From Odontocerum albicorne (taxonomy: Eukaryota > Arthropoda > Insecta > Trichoptera > Odontoceridae): a stretch of DNA of 64,000 bases. This document shows, piece after piece, positions 10,327 to 22,030 of the stretch (position 1 is the first letter of the stretch; each line of letters begins with the position of its first letter). The DNA lies in contig OX463842.1 in the NCBI GenBank assembly GCA_949825065.1, forward strand, positions 36,079,323 to 36,143,322, in the 5' to 3' direction. The translations under genes and the position numbers were made by a program. The notes under the pieces were generated by a model. The model made no database searches and was not told the origin of the DNA. It worked only from the letters and a program-made list of their open reading frames with translations.

Positions 10327-11364
10327 CTACCAAGTCTTGTATAGTTGATTAAATTTAATTAATTGTATTCGATTTTTTTTACTTTCCGTATTGTACTAAC
10401 ATATACATTGATATTTTATTGCATCATTGTTTAAAGATATACACGTATGTATACTTGAATTGATATTATTTTATGGTGTTGATAAGTTCACTTTTGTTTC
10501 ATAATTGTTACTGATATGTTCAAAAGATTTATAAATGTTGTTTATTCTGTCGAATAATAAATAAAATGTAATTATTAAATTCATCCAAATTGCCGCTTAA
10601 ATTACAACAAAACGAAGGGACAAGATTAAAACTGAAAAGTTTTCCATTAAAGCTCATTTCTCTAAAGAAAAATTGGGAAATCTAATCACTTGGGTATGAG
10701 GAGCCGAGGCGCGTCGTGATGCAAGAAAAAAAAATCCGACTTCCCACAAAAAAAAATGTCAAATACAATTCCTACACCCGAAAGATTTGCTTAAAAAACG
10801 ATGCACATATAAATATCTGTACAGAATAGAAAATATATTTGCCAACAAAGCGAGAAAGGAAAATTGCGCGATAAATTCTCAATATTCCAAATCTATATAT
10901 ACGAGTATGTTAGCCGTTTATTTAACAATGTCAAAACTGCACGAAAGCGTCATACTCGTTAAACAATTATTACTCACAAAATCTTACCTGTTTCGCTCTT
11001 TACAGAAATTGTGGATTTTTTTTCATCAATATAAATTAAACTCAATGCTAATAAAACTCAAACACTTATTTTCAATTAATTATTTCACGTTCTTTTAAAC
11101 CATGTGTTGTGAATGACAAATTGAAGAGTTCCTTCCTTTATCATTTGATTGATATCTCAATTTTATTATTATTTGCATACTTTTTTTTTAATTTGTACAA
11201 ATCAATAATAATTCGAAGAATTTTGGCAACCGTGTTACTTATTTATTTACTTGTGTTCAGAAGTTTGAAGAAAAACACATGGAAATAAACCCACCAAATT
11301 AGTATACAATTGACATTTAAATTAATAAATCATCATCAATATGAGTTTTACAACCCAATTCTTA
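10327..11364. other. AT-rich DNA, nothing recognised
   Basis: No gene. One TACGAGTA octamer at 10900. An open frame at 10787-11098 has no recognisable domain and typical AT-rich composition. Confidence 0.6.
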
Positions 11365-11662
11365 GAGGTGCATGGCCACGCGGTAATGCACTGAACGTCC
11401 GTGGCAATGGCACTGGCCTAGTATTCGGGGATATAAGGATACCTACGACTTCAGTCATAGCTATTATTTCGAAAGAAAAAAAACATGTCGGTGCGCTCCG
11501 ATCGTCTCACTTCGATGTGTCATCGATTCCAGTACAGCGGTTTGGCCGGTGAGTTTTCTTGTATGTAATGGCTCACTCACTTAAAGAAGCTTCATTTTCC
11601 AACAGAATTGACGAAGAAATGGCAAGGAGATCCTTGACAATGAGGCTCAGCAACGACGACGA
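11365..11662 (+). mobile_element. SINE family A copy lacking the B box
   Basis: The head GAGGTGCATGGCCACGCGGT is shared with copies at 14591-14945, 44130-44504 and 59729-59789. The body also aligns: 'tattcggggatataaggatac', 'acttcagtcatag', 'gtacagcggtttggccggtgag' and 'aacgacgacgat'. Compared with the 44-kb copy, the stretch holding the B box is deleted, so the internal polymerase III promoter of this copy is broken. Overlapping open frames are not genes. Confidence 0.85.
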
Positions 11663-12598
11663 TACAAAATATCTGAAAAATAAGTCAGACCTCAATGTTT
11701 TTTCAATTAGTCTCTCGAATTATTTCGATCTAGGTTTGTTTTTTGCCATTAGTCTTGACCACAGTAAACTAGGTGTGTGTCATTATCTTACTAAGGACAT
11801 TTCAACATGACACAATTTTGTGATACTTTTTACCAGATTTTTTGTAGATTATTATTTGATTCCTTCGTTAAAATTTTCTCTCAGTAGCACCCCTCCTTCA
11901 ATAGCTTATACTTAGGGTGCAGCTGTCAAATTATCCAGCCATCTCAGCTTTGGTCTCCCCACTTTCCTGCGACTCAAATATATAAAAGAATAGAGTTAGT
12001 AAGTTAATCAACTGAAAAGCTCAAATGTGACCCCTCTAATCAATAATACATATGAAATTGAAAAAATTGTTTACAAACGGTGGTTGAAAAATGTTGATAG
12101 CAATTTATGAAAAATTTCAAAAATAAAAATATTCAAACTTTATTATGAAATATGTTTTCTTATTTCCGATTTAAAAACCGCTCAATCTCAGCGAAGGGAA
12201 AATGTTTAAATTTAGTTGTGAAAAATTTCCAATCTCTACATCTGCAAGGAGAGCATCACGGCCAGCCCAGAAAGCCAATTGACAGGAAATTAATTTCCTT
12301 CATAAGTTAATAATGTCTCCAAAGTTTCCACTCTCCGTCCAGGCATCTTATGCATTTTCTAAAGAAGTAAAATATGTTCATTGTATTCGTCTGAATTTGT
12401 TTGTAAGATTGAGGTTTTTGAGATATATACTCGTACATAATTATATGCTTTTGTTGTATGTCGAAACTTTATCAAATGGTCAAGTGGCTGGAGTGATGTT
12501 TTTTCTTTCCATTTGTTTGCCATTTTCCAAGAAGATTATTTTTGTAAAATGGCTGACTAATTAGTGCTGAAGCAAAAAATGTCATCATTAAAAAAATA
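11663..12598. other. AT-rich DNA, nothing recognised
   Basis: No gene. TACTCGTA at 12428. A short GC-richer patch at 12235-12290 is not identifiable. Confidence 0.6.
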
Positions 12599-12797
12599 TA
12601 TAATTACACCATTTTCTCATCGGGATAGGCAGAAATACGGGCACCAAACTTTTCTATCGAGACACACATATTTTACCTCTTCTTCATCCATACACCTCGT
12701 AGAACATCTACGGTTTTTTTTAAATATCATTAACTTGATTCAATCATAGTTCCTTGATCTTCCTCCACCATACTTTCCACTCACATTTGTACTGTTT
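12599..12797 (-). mobile_element. RTE-type LINE 3' end fragment
   Basis: The sequence resembles the minus-strand copies at 23378-23560 and 63182-63330: 'tctcatcgggataggcaga', 'ttttctatcgagacacaca', 'cttcttcatccatacacct', and then 'cttcctccaccatactttccactcacattt', which is the complement of the 'aagtgtgg...cgtgag' region in the plus-strand copy at 55 kb. It covers the last part of ORF2 and the 3' end, with no intact frame. Confidence 0.65.
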
Positions 12798-13317
12798 ATT
12801 TGTTATGTGAATCTTAATTGTTTCCATGGTAGAGTTTAAGTAAGAAATTATTCTCTTAACGACCGCTATCGAACATGAAAACTTACGTTTTTTATCCGAA
12901 TGAAAGAACAATTATAACTCTAATATACATATCTAACAATTTCGTTCTGAAAAACTCAAAAAATGCCATATCAATTCATTTGAATTTATTATTAAAACAA
13001 AATTCAATCAAAATAAGTTTTTATGCATTAATGTCACATAAATTATTTTTTCTACATTATGTTTAAGAAAACTCTCTTTCACAATTCCCAACATGTCATG
13101 CCAAGCATTAGACCCCTTACATAATTTCAAATGATTTATTTTGGTTAATTCAGAAACATTTAAAATTAAATTATAAATTATACTTAAGTAAAATTTTAAT
13201 GAAAAATTGGGATATTATTCCTGGACTCAAGAGCATGTTTTCAATTTCTAAATGTTATTAAACATTTACAGTACAAAAGATATTTTGGAGTTATAAAAAC
13301 TCGTATTAATTTACGAT

Positions 13318-13511
13318 TTGATTGTGTAAAATAAGACCTGATGGACTTATTAAGGCGTGCAATCTCTTCCAATCAACCAGAATTAAGTTAAATAAGCCTG
13401 AAGGGAAAACCAAATTTGTTATTTTTTAATCTGGTTACCAATGGGAATCGATTATGTAACCCCCAAATTGGATAACAGGCTTCTTACCATCTACGCCGTG
13501 GAAGTCGTACT
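13318..13511 (-). mobile_element. SINE family B, near full length
   Basis: On the minus strand it starts CGACTTCCACGGCGTAGATGGTAAGA (A box: GCGTAGATGG), then has GGGGGTT...CGATTCCCAT (B box) and a tail that includes TTGATTGGAAGAGATTGC. The tail motif recurs at 52.4, 57.9 and 58.6 kb in plus orientation and at 38.3 and 56.2 kb in minus. It links the tRNA-like head to the tail and so defines the family as about 190-200 bp. Confidence 0.75.
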
Positions 13512-13667
13512 TTATTATTTTAATAAATTAAGCCATAATAATTATAACACTTATGTTTAAACAGGTTCAGGTTTATCTGTATTGCAACTCATTTAAATTG
13601 AAAAAAAAGTCAAATTCAGGACATAGTAAATAGTTTTCCTTTATTTTGAAAAAAACCTCACAAATTC

Positions 13668-13768
13668 TGAAAGAAGGTAAGGTAAACCATCTTTTTAATA
13701 GGAGAATATGCATGACGAGGTGTATGAACGTGATAGAAGCGAAAGATGTGTGGCATAATAGAATTAAG
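13668..13768 (+). mobile_element. RTE-type LINE tail fragment
   Basis: 'aataggagaatatgcatgac', 'gatagaagcgaaagatgtgt' and 'cataatagaa' match the end of ORF2 seen at 48, 55, 57 and 62.5 kb, where the peptide reads (D/E)AK.VC. Frame broken. Confidence 0.5.
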
Positions 13769-14560
13769 TTAAGATATATTATTTTGAAGTGCTCCATTAA
13801 TTTAGTTTAAATTAGGTGTTAATTTTATAATGCATTACTTTTCATGACGAATAAATAAGAATTGTTCCGTAAGAATAAATTTACTTTCTTTGAAATTGTT
13901 ACCGAATCCGAATATAGACAAATGTGTTAAAAAAATAAACAAACGTGAAAAAAAGAAAGAGTGTGAAAACCGGAGATTATATTCTCTTCGCAGTATATAA
14001 AAAGCATCTCTGTGACATTCAAAGTATTTTTTCCAGCCATAGATTTACCAGAGTGATAAAAGTGTCACATTAATATAAAATATCCTTAGATTATTGAGCC
14101 TTGGGGAGCAACCATTCCATACAAATTTACGGAGCAGGCGTCTTTCAAATGCTTTTCATACGAACAAATAAAACAATAAATCATTCCCACTTTACACGAA
14201 ATTATTCATACGCCCTTAAAGCTAACAATCGATAATTTATTTGCACGAAAAGTTTGTGCCGCTTTGGTGCAAAACATCTCACAAAACGATTGTCAAAGCT
14301 ATTTATAAATGTATCGAGTAGATTATTTGGAATGACAAATTTATTTTAATTGAAAAAAGTCCCATTTGATACAAAACCATATTATCTTCTTAATACATTC
14401 CTTTTTCTTAAAGGTTCAATCTTGTTTTCTCTTTCTACTCTGAGAAAGTTAGGCTTTACCCTGGAAAATTAAAAGGAAATCAGAGTTTTCTGGAGGGATT
14501 TTGAGAATTTATAGTCACATGTAGTGATTTCAAATAAAGCATATGGAGGCGTGTCTATAG
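13769..14560. other. AT-rich DNA, nothing recognised
   Basis: No gene or repeat array recognised. Confidence 0.6.
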
Positions 14561-14590
14561 TCCAGGAATCCTCGAGCAATTGGAGGTGAT

Positions 14591-14945
14591 CGACATGTCG
14601 CCATTGTCTTCTCTGGGCCTCGTAGTCAAGGATCCACTCGCTATTCCAACGTCAATTCAGTTGGAAAGCAAAGGTGTATTGTGGAATTTTTGTTTCTTGC
14701 TTCTTTTTTTTCTTCTCTTTAAGTGAGTGAGCCATTGCACACCAGAAAACTCACCGATCAAACCTTCATATTATTTTCTTTGTTTTTGAAAGAATAGATA
14801 TAACCGAAGCTATAGGTACCCGTATACTCTCGAATACTTGTGGAAAAAATGCCTGTGTCATTTGGGAGGAGAAACAAAGCGCAGAGTTCGAACCGACGAT
14901 CTTCCGCACGTAAGTCTAATACGTTACCGCATGGCCATGCACCTC
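14591..14945 (-). mobile_element. SINE family A, full-length copy
   Basis: On the minus strand: head GAGGTGCATGGCCATGCGGT (A box), TCGGTTCGAACTCTGC (B box, about 14885-14900), the body with TTCGAGAGTATACGGG, and the 3' end ACTACGAGGCCCAGAGAAGA. A B box GGTTCGAAC at tRNA-like distance from the A box marks a tRNA-derived polymerase III unit. An approximate 35-bp direct repeat ('aggaatcctcgagcaattgg' at 14564; 'aggaatcttcgagcaattaa' at 14947) flanks it. More of the 3' part seems to follow at 14950-15060, so this may be the remnant of a head-to-tail dimer. Confidence 0.85.
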
Positions 14946-14946
14946 A

Positions 14947-15062
14947 TAGGAATCTTCGAGCAATTAAAGAGGATTGACATGTACCTAATCCATAAAAGCC
15001 GGATTACTTAACCACACAATCTAGATGTGGCCCTGGGCCTCCTGAGCCCTAACTTGCTGCTA
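14947..15062 (-). mobile_element. Possible second SINE A 3' end (dimer remnant)
   Basis: On the minus strand this reads GGAGGCCCAGGGCCACAT, then, about 50 bp later, ACATGTCAATCCTCTTTAAT, then TGCTCGAAGATTCCT directly upstream of the SINE A head. The same elements in the same order lie at the 3' end of the neighbouring copy (14564-14620). Confidence 0.4.
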
Positions 15063-18000
15063 CACTATTCAAATAAATAAATAGTTTAGAATTTTTTTTT
15101 CAATAAGCACCTATTTGGTTATCTATTTATCAAGCAAAGAAGATTGAGGAAGGCTGGTTATGGAGTACGTTTCAATAAATTTAATAGTGCACAATTGTGT
15201 CTGATCTCGTGATTGTCGATGTAGGCAATAGACTGGCGATATTAAAATATATATAAAAAAATTAAGGTCATCGAGTCATTCAATGAGGCAACATCATTAG
15301 ATGATTGTGTTACGGCTGGAATTGGGTCTTCAAACCGTACTAAGCCTACGAGAGTAATTGTGATTTTTTTATAAAAAAGTTATTCACAAAGTCACAGTAC
15401 TGAAATGGGGCTAATATTACCAGTTCCTCAACCAGAAGAGTGGTATTCGTGTATTTATTCCGCCGTGATTGTTTTCTTATAAAATTAGTTTAAACGTAAA
15501 ATATGACATTTTTCTTTTCGCACGAATGTACTATCATAAAAACATCTTGATTACAAATATGTTCTCTTTTATGGAGGGGTGTATTTTGAAATTTTGTCTA
15601 GCCATTATTTAGCCTTGTTTAGAAAATGTTCAGAAATAATTTTTTTTAACCTTTCAACATTTTGATATAATATTTAATATTAAGTGAATCGGTATAAAAA
15701 CGGTAAACAGAATTTCACCAGTTCGAAATGCCTGCTGTGATGTTCCTCTCGAATAACAAGGGAATTTTATCAATTTAGTATATAAAGATTACTATGCTCA
15801 AACTTATATTTTTCGCCAAAAACTGGATCTCCACAACATTTAATTCATTACTTTATTATTTTAATACTATTATGAATAGTCTTTTTTTCATAATTCACTA
15901 CAAAAATATTTTTATCAGATAAAACATGTGTGGAGAACCAAAGGAAAAAATAAAAGTAAGCGTAGATTACTTGAAAATTTAAAATTGTAGACAGGTAAGC
16001 AATAATGTCAATACTACGCCATTTTTATTTTCACCCATAAAACATCAGCCAAACGAGACCTACTGAAAGTACAATAATACATTACATATTAAGAAAGAAG
16101 CTTTTCAGATATTTTCAGACCGAGCCGCTAACATGAACTTTTGAAAGTTTCCAGACTAGCATAAATGCCGAAGTAAATTTGAGTCGCCATTCATCCCAAC
16201 ATTTAGTATCCTGCTAACCTTTCACCTGTTCTTCGTCACGCTGAAGTATATTCTTGGAAGGGACTACTTTAAAGTTCTTACACCTCTTAAATCATTTCCA
16301 AATTCAACACCATCGTTAACACGTGCTTAATTTTATGCGGTTGGAAATATTTTATCAATACAGAAGACGAAATATTCATTTAAATGTTTACTTTGCTATT
16401 TTCTCCTAAAAAGCTGAGCAGTTAACGAGATTCGCTGTTTTTGAACAAAACTTTATTTTGAACATTCATCGTTTGAGTCATGTGGTGAAGGTTTAAGTAC
16501 ATAAAAAATTAAATTATTTTCGTAAGAAATATTTTGATTTTTATTTTGCAAAATGTATTGACTGCATCTATATTAAATATATTTACATATTTCTTTCAAA
16601 CCAAAAAACAAATAAGATATATAATACGAGTAACAAGACAAAGCATGAAAATGCATTAATTTTACCAAAAACATCAACTTGACAACAATATGAAAATGCA
16701 TTGACCGACATCAAGGAAGTAAAAAAAAATATTAAAATTATTATTATCAATGAAAAAAGTTCACTTTTTATGAACTTCATAAAATTGATAATAATTGAAA
16801 AAAATAAAGTTTTCTTAATATTGGTTACGGTTTTAGTAATAGCTATTGTTTTATTTATTTATTTTCAATTTTCAGTTCATTTTTTTATATTGCTATGAAC
16901 CCTCTCAACAAAAATAATTACAAAAACTTTTCACCTAGTAAATGAAGTTTCAAACTTTGAAACTATTTTGAACGAAAAGACGTGCAGAGATAACTTAACA
17001 TCGCTGAAAATTTACTTTCCCTGAGATGTCTTAAATTATTGTAGAATCATTTTTGTTTCACCTTTTCGGTACAAGTACGAGTACTCGTATGTGTAGAATT
17101 TTCGGGCATCCATATTTAATTTCAATTATATCTTTTTGTATGCATTTTGAAATCATATATTTTGAGATCTTTAAATTAAGTCTCTGAAAAAGTGTCTTAT
17201 CTTACGGAAGTATTATGTTTTCCACAATTGATAGTTCTTAATATTTTCGCCTCAGAATTATTTGAAAAGACATCCATTTGCGAGGAATTGTTGTTTTTTT
17301 TTTTTGAGCGAGTTCTTCATGAAATTAAATATTAATCATAATGACAAAAAAACCTGCGAAAATGGGAGCTGAAAGAAAACACAAAAGATAATTGAATGAC
17401 ACCTGAAACGAAAATGAGTCGATGAAAAGGCTCTTAATGAGTTTTTGCTTAAAAAATTTGAAGAATCACCATAATATAAAGGAATATATACGTGCCCTAA
17501 AAATTTTTTCACTGGTGAATGATAAAAGTAAATAATATTTTTTCTTTCATCTCACGTCTCAAATAAAATTATATTTTGTCTCATTTACCAAAGAAAAGTA
17601 TTCAATTTTTATTTTCATATATTTTTGTAAAGTACGCGAACTCTTTAATGCTACTAAGCACTTAGACCTTAAATGCTCAACAGCATTAAATATCGAATAT
17701 GTAAATAACATAACTTTTGGGAAAAAATAGAAGATTTACATATTTGAGCTTCTTCGTTTTACTATACAACAGGGAAGTATTTCAACTAACCCAAAAAACA
17801 TTATTTTATAAAACCACCAAACAAGAAATGCTTTTATAACCATATTTACAAAAAAAAAAAAAAGAAATGCAATATGTAGGTATCTTAACTACATATGATT
17901 TATTTTGACAAAGTAAGTATTAAATCAAATTATACGTGTGGGTTTTATATATTTCTCTGGTATTCATACTTAAATATAGTATTCATGAACAAAACACAAT

Positions 18001-18960
18001 GCACACAAATTTAATTCCAAATAAATGAATATCTCATTATAGTTTTGACCTTTAAGTTTGTAGAAATGAGTCAACCAAATAAAAAAACACAAAAAAATTA
18101 TAAAAATGATGATTAAAAGCCAAAATAAAAGGACTATTTAAAATGATGACTTTAATGTATAATACAAAATAAGTAACACGAAACCCATACTCAACGTTTT
18201 ATTTTAGCTTGAGTGACATTCTATTTCATATGATAACCCTTATCTCCTCGTATGACATGTATATCCTATATTTTCTGTTATGGACCCTTCTTTATTTGTT
18301 TAACGTTTGGTTTCATGTCATATCCATTTTCCAATCATATTTGTACTTTTAACAGTAGGACTTGATCCAATTTGGTGTTTGCAAATTAATCAGGATCTTT
18401 ATTCTAAAAGTGTACTTGAGTGTATTTAAATTTGACATTTTTAATTTTAATAGTTCAATCTATATTTTTCAAACCATTGAATCTTCTCTATGTTGTTAAC
18501 ATTAGTTAATGGGTTTGCTTTGTCATTTTTCCGTTAACGTAAGGAGAAATTAGCGCACATGTTCGAACGTATAAAAATACTAACAGGAATATAACAAACC
18601 CCTTGTTGATTGACTAAATTTTATTTAATGTAACTGTGAAATATTTACACCCCTGATTAAGATTGTTTTCGGTGATGTATAATATTAACAAACTCAACTC
18701 TTAAGAGTAATGGTCACGACTCGCACACGGAATAACCTTGTTGAACGAATTTTTCGATATCGATATCTTATTTATATCGATGAATAAATGAGAAGTGATC
18801 TCACTTATATATTTTGTAGGTCTAACTGAATCACATTATTAATTCAATTGCTATGATATTTAGAATTTTATCTTTATATATTTTCGGTATGATTCATTTT
18901 GATTGATGTTATTAGGTTGAACTTATATCAAATGTGAATTGAAATAAATTAATATTTCAG
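15063..18960. other. Long AT-rich stretch, nothing recognised
   Basis: Almost 4 kb with no transposon motif, no array and no convincing exon. Two open frames at 16.6-16.9 kb are AT-driven. A perfect 14-bp palindrome TACGAGTACTCGTA lies at 17076-17089, and TACGAGTA at 16625. Confidence 0.6.
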
Positions 18961-19285
18961 TTATTGAAAAACTCCATTGGAGGGACTAAATTTTTTGAAA
19001 TGTTAATATGGGATAGCATTACATTTTCAATTAAATTATTAATTATTCCACACACACTTGTGTTTATTTCATACACATCTTGTTTAGACTTTCATTGTTC
19101 ACAGTATAACTTTTTCAACCAACCAAAAAGATATTCAAGTGAATTAATGGAGAATATGGCGGGCACCCTTAAAAAAGTGGATTTCCAACGCGTATCGAAT
19201 CCGTCATCCCCGGATCAGAAGACAGGCGACCGAGCCATAGAGTCTTACCACAATACATTACATATCATATTAAACGGTTACTTAC
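18961..19285 (+). other. Candidate exon, unrecognised product
   Basis: A frame is open from directly after an acceptor-like AATATTTCAG (ending 18960) to a donor-like TTAC|GTATGT (19286), 325 bp. The second half (19140-19285) is GC-richer than its surroundings and encodes a polar stretch with TLKKVDFQRVSNPSSPDQKT. The first half is AT-rich and hydrophobic, and around 19090-19135 it may overlap an old SINE B tail, which argues against a single long exon. A shorter exon starting near 19100 (after TTCACAG) or nothing at all is possible. The donor lies in 'cttacgtatgtacc', and the opposite strand also offers GTAAGT at the same place. No domain recognised. Confidence 0.2.
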
Positions 19286-19329
19286 GTATGTACCTCGGGC
19301 TGGACTGGACCGTGTGTTAAGGAACGCCG

Positions 19330-21164
19330 AATGTAGTTTGATACGTCAGGTGACAAGTCGTCATAGTAGAGTTACAACGTATAATGTTCATTTATAATCG
19401 ACATAATTAAGTAAACAAGAATATAGCAGGGACAAACAGTTGATTAACTAGAACTGCAATCGGAGTTGGGCTGCGAAGCGGCCAAGGGAGGAGCCCCTAT
19501 TTAGTTTTATAAACTTATGTTTTTATTTGTTTCGGTTCACTAGTTTTTATGTTAGTGCGTAGTTAATTTACGTTACATTTAAAAAACATAATTGTTTTAT
19601 TTATTTTTGAACATGTTCATGCAAATACATTATGGTGATTTATTGATTTAATTCAATTTCTGCCAATCTACCAGTTTTTGTTAAATAATTAATATTGGTT
19701 GCCTGGAAGATAGTTCCGACGTCGAGCCGAGTGAACTGCAAAAAACGATATATAGAATGATGTATAATGCGTTGTTTAAAGGAATATACCATCCCAAGAG
19801 TGGAGGAAAAAATCATTATGATTTCGAATGACTATTGTCAATTGTGTGACATACAAGTATACCAAACGATGGTTTTATTTAAATCTTTTTTCAATGCTCC
19901 TTTTAATTGACTGTGAGAAAATATATCAGCTAAAATATGTTAAAGTTAAAACGAAACGTTTCATGCCATTCACCATTAACTCCAATAAATATTTAAAACA
20001 ACCTCCACTGAGAAACATCACTTGACGACAGAAATCAGTGCGGTAACTTGACGCCGACAATGACGAAATCTCTTTGGCAGCGAAATATTCAACAATATAA
20101 TTAAAAACCCTCTTAAGTATCACTCAAATCCTTCCCCAATCGACAATATAGTGCTTAAGTGTAAGTGCCTAAATTTTACTTGTTTTTCCTGCTCAACTGA
20201 GAATTAAGCTTGTAGCTTAATCTGGTTTTGGTTTTACGCCTGAATAAGTTCTGTTCTAATATAGGTATCACTTGTTTCAAGTAAAAAGCTTTGCTCATGT
20301 TGCTCATAAAATTTTGAAACAAATAGCATGCAAATCGTTTTCAACAAATTTCTTAAGTGCTTGTTACTCATTTAGTAATGCGCCCTCTGAGTATCAAGTT
20401 ACCAAATAACGTTTTAAGAGTTCAAAATGAAAATAAAATAGTAAAAATTCTTAAGTGAATTGAGTTACTAATAATTTTTTTTAAATATCTTTTAAGCTCT
20501 TATTAAAGTGTTTTAAAATTAATGTTTACAGATGCAATTTTCCATTTATTTAAACTTAACTATATGGCAAGTTTACTGCCAAATAGCAATCTCCTCCAGC
20601 CGAGCTAACTAATTTCATCTTAAAGATAAGGTGTTTATCTATTTTAAATTAAGTCAGTAATTTATGGTGATTGAACACAAAAACGCCTATTTTACTAAAA
20701 AGTTATTTCAATGCCCACTTCAAATTTCTGTGAATTATTAATTTATTTATTATTCAAGGTACGGGATATTTAAAGATATACAGTATTCTGAAAAAAGTAT
20801 ACAAATAAAGTCAAATGTTTCAATTTAATTAAATGTTTACCTTTTCAAAAATAAACAAGAATGAGGTACTTCGAAGAATTCAAATAAGCGAGAGGCTATC
20901 TATTTGGAAAGACCTATTTCAAAATGTTGGAAAGACATTCAAACAAGTTACTCAATTATAAATTTAGAGATCCTTGTTTTAACATTCTGATGATATATTT
21001 TAAACCAAAACCATGGTTTCCAGTTAGTCACTTTTATTGCACTTAATTGTATACAATGCAATCAGGCAGATTTATTGTCCTGAAATATTTTTCAACCAGC
21101 CAAAAAGATGTTAAACCATTTTTTTGAAAGTATGTGTCCCAACGATAATATATAATAATAAAAT
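19330..21164. other. AT-rich DNA with one short shared sequence
   Basis: No gene. A 21-bp sequence at 19721-19741 recurs exactly at 61186-61206. A GC-richer patch at 19450-19495 is not identifiable. Confidence 0.6.
19721..19741 (+). repeat. 21-bp sequence shared exactly with 61186-61206
   Basis: The sequence containing GTCGAGCCGAGTGAACTGCA is identical at both places, preceded in each by 'gttcc' a few bases upstream. It is GC-rich for this DNA. Probably a surviving piece of an older dispersed repeat. Confidence 0.6.
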
Positions 21165-21243
21165 TGGGTACTGACGGGAATCGAACCCATAAACCCCTGG
21201 TTGAAACACAGCCGTCTCACCAACTAGGCTACGGAAGTTATAG
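21165..21243 (-). mobile_element. tRNA-derived SINE family B head, well preserved
   Basis: On the minus strand: CTTCCGTAGCCTAGTTGGTG (A box TAGCCTAGTTGG), then GGGGTTTATGGGTTCGATTCCC (B box GGTTCGATTCC). The T-arm helix ATGGG/CCCGT can form, but acceptor and anticodon helices do not pair properly, so it is a SINE head and not a working tRNA. Confidence 0.75.
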
Positions 21244-21573
21244 TTTTTTAAGCATTTATTTTCAATTTATTTGATGGCGTCAATGAAATTCGATTTTTAA
21301 AATTGAAGTGAAAGGGCAATTAATAATGTGTGGGAGGGAGGGGGGGGGGTACAATTAAAAACTTGAAATAAAGAATTTCTGATATTTAATAGGATACTTA
21401 AATAAATATACTCGTACCAAACAGTCGTGATGCACTAAATTGATATTTATTCCACATTTTACAAATAAGACTGTTCAGCGATCCGATGGGGCGTAGTAAA
21501 GTAGAGATACCACAGTTAAGATGACTGGATGGTGTGACAGAAAACTGTCGTAAAGTAGGTATAACCAATTGGA

Positions 21574-21645
21574 GGAGGGATTCATTCCAATCATTCCAAG
21601 GACAATTTTATCATTCCAATTCATCATTCCAAGGACAATTTTATA
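21574..21645 (+). repeat. Short duplication with 'tcattccaaggacaatttta'
   Basis: TCATTCCAAGGACAATTTTA occurs twice (about 21590 and 21625), joined by further TCATTCCAA units. Confidence 0.8.
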
Positions 21646-21883
21646 TAGCGCCGTTTAAAGAGCAAACTCTCCTCAAAGACGTTCTAACTCGAGACTCGTG
21701 CCCACTACTATTAAACAAATCACTTGCTGCTATGCCACTGGGATGCTGCTAAAAGAGATATGTGACAAAGAATCCTGCAGAAATCCAGACCCATTCTGAG
21801 CAAGGGCTATCTTTTCCCCGTTCTTTCGAGACAACATTATTTGCAAATATATACATTAAATATACGCTGAATATTTCACAATA

Positions 21884-22030
21884 TTTTTTTATTTTATTTT
21901 ACTATTTACATTAATCCGCGCTATATGGGTTGCTTCCTCTAATCTCGAAGCTCTCTTTACGCGGAAAGCCTCAGTATAGGAGGTAGAAATACATGTAGCG
22001 TGGATTAATGTAATTAGTGGAATAAAAAAG
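21884..22030. repeat. Inverted repeat, arms ~40 bp
   Basis: 'tttacattaatccgcgctatat' near 21905 faces 'atgtagcgtggattaatgta' near 21992, each flanked by AT-rich sequence that also pairs (TTTTATT/AATAAAA). The arms resemble the 3' end of a SINE ('gattaatgcagataatggaataaaa', 37.8 kb), so this may be two SINE tails in opposite orientation or a fold-back element. Confidence 0.6.

Noticed and set aside
9659..10352. Other open frames overlapping the Jockey-type RT region on both strands
   Set aside because: They are shadows of the RT frame; the catalytic motifs lie only in the frame entering at 10307.
16583..16898. Hydrophobic 65-codon frames on both strands, membrane-protein-like
   Set aside because: Ile/Leu/Phe richness follows from AT-rich codons; the two frames overlap on opposite strands and neither shows a signal or motif.
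21165..21243. Possible real tRNA gene on the minus strand
   Set aside because: A and B boxes are good, but the acceptor stem and anticodon arm do not pair and similar heads recur with SINE tails elsewhere.
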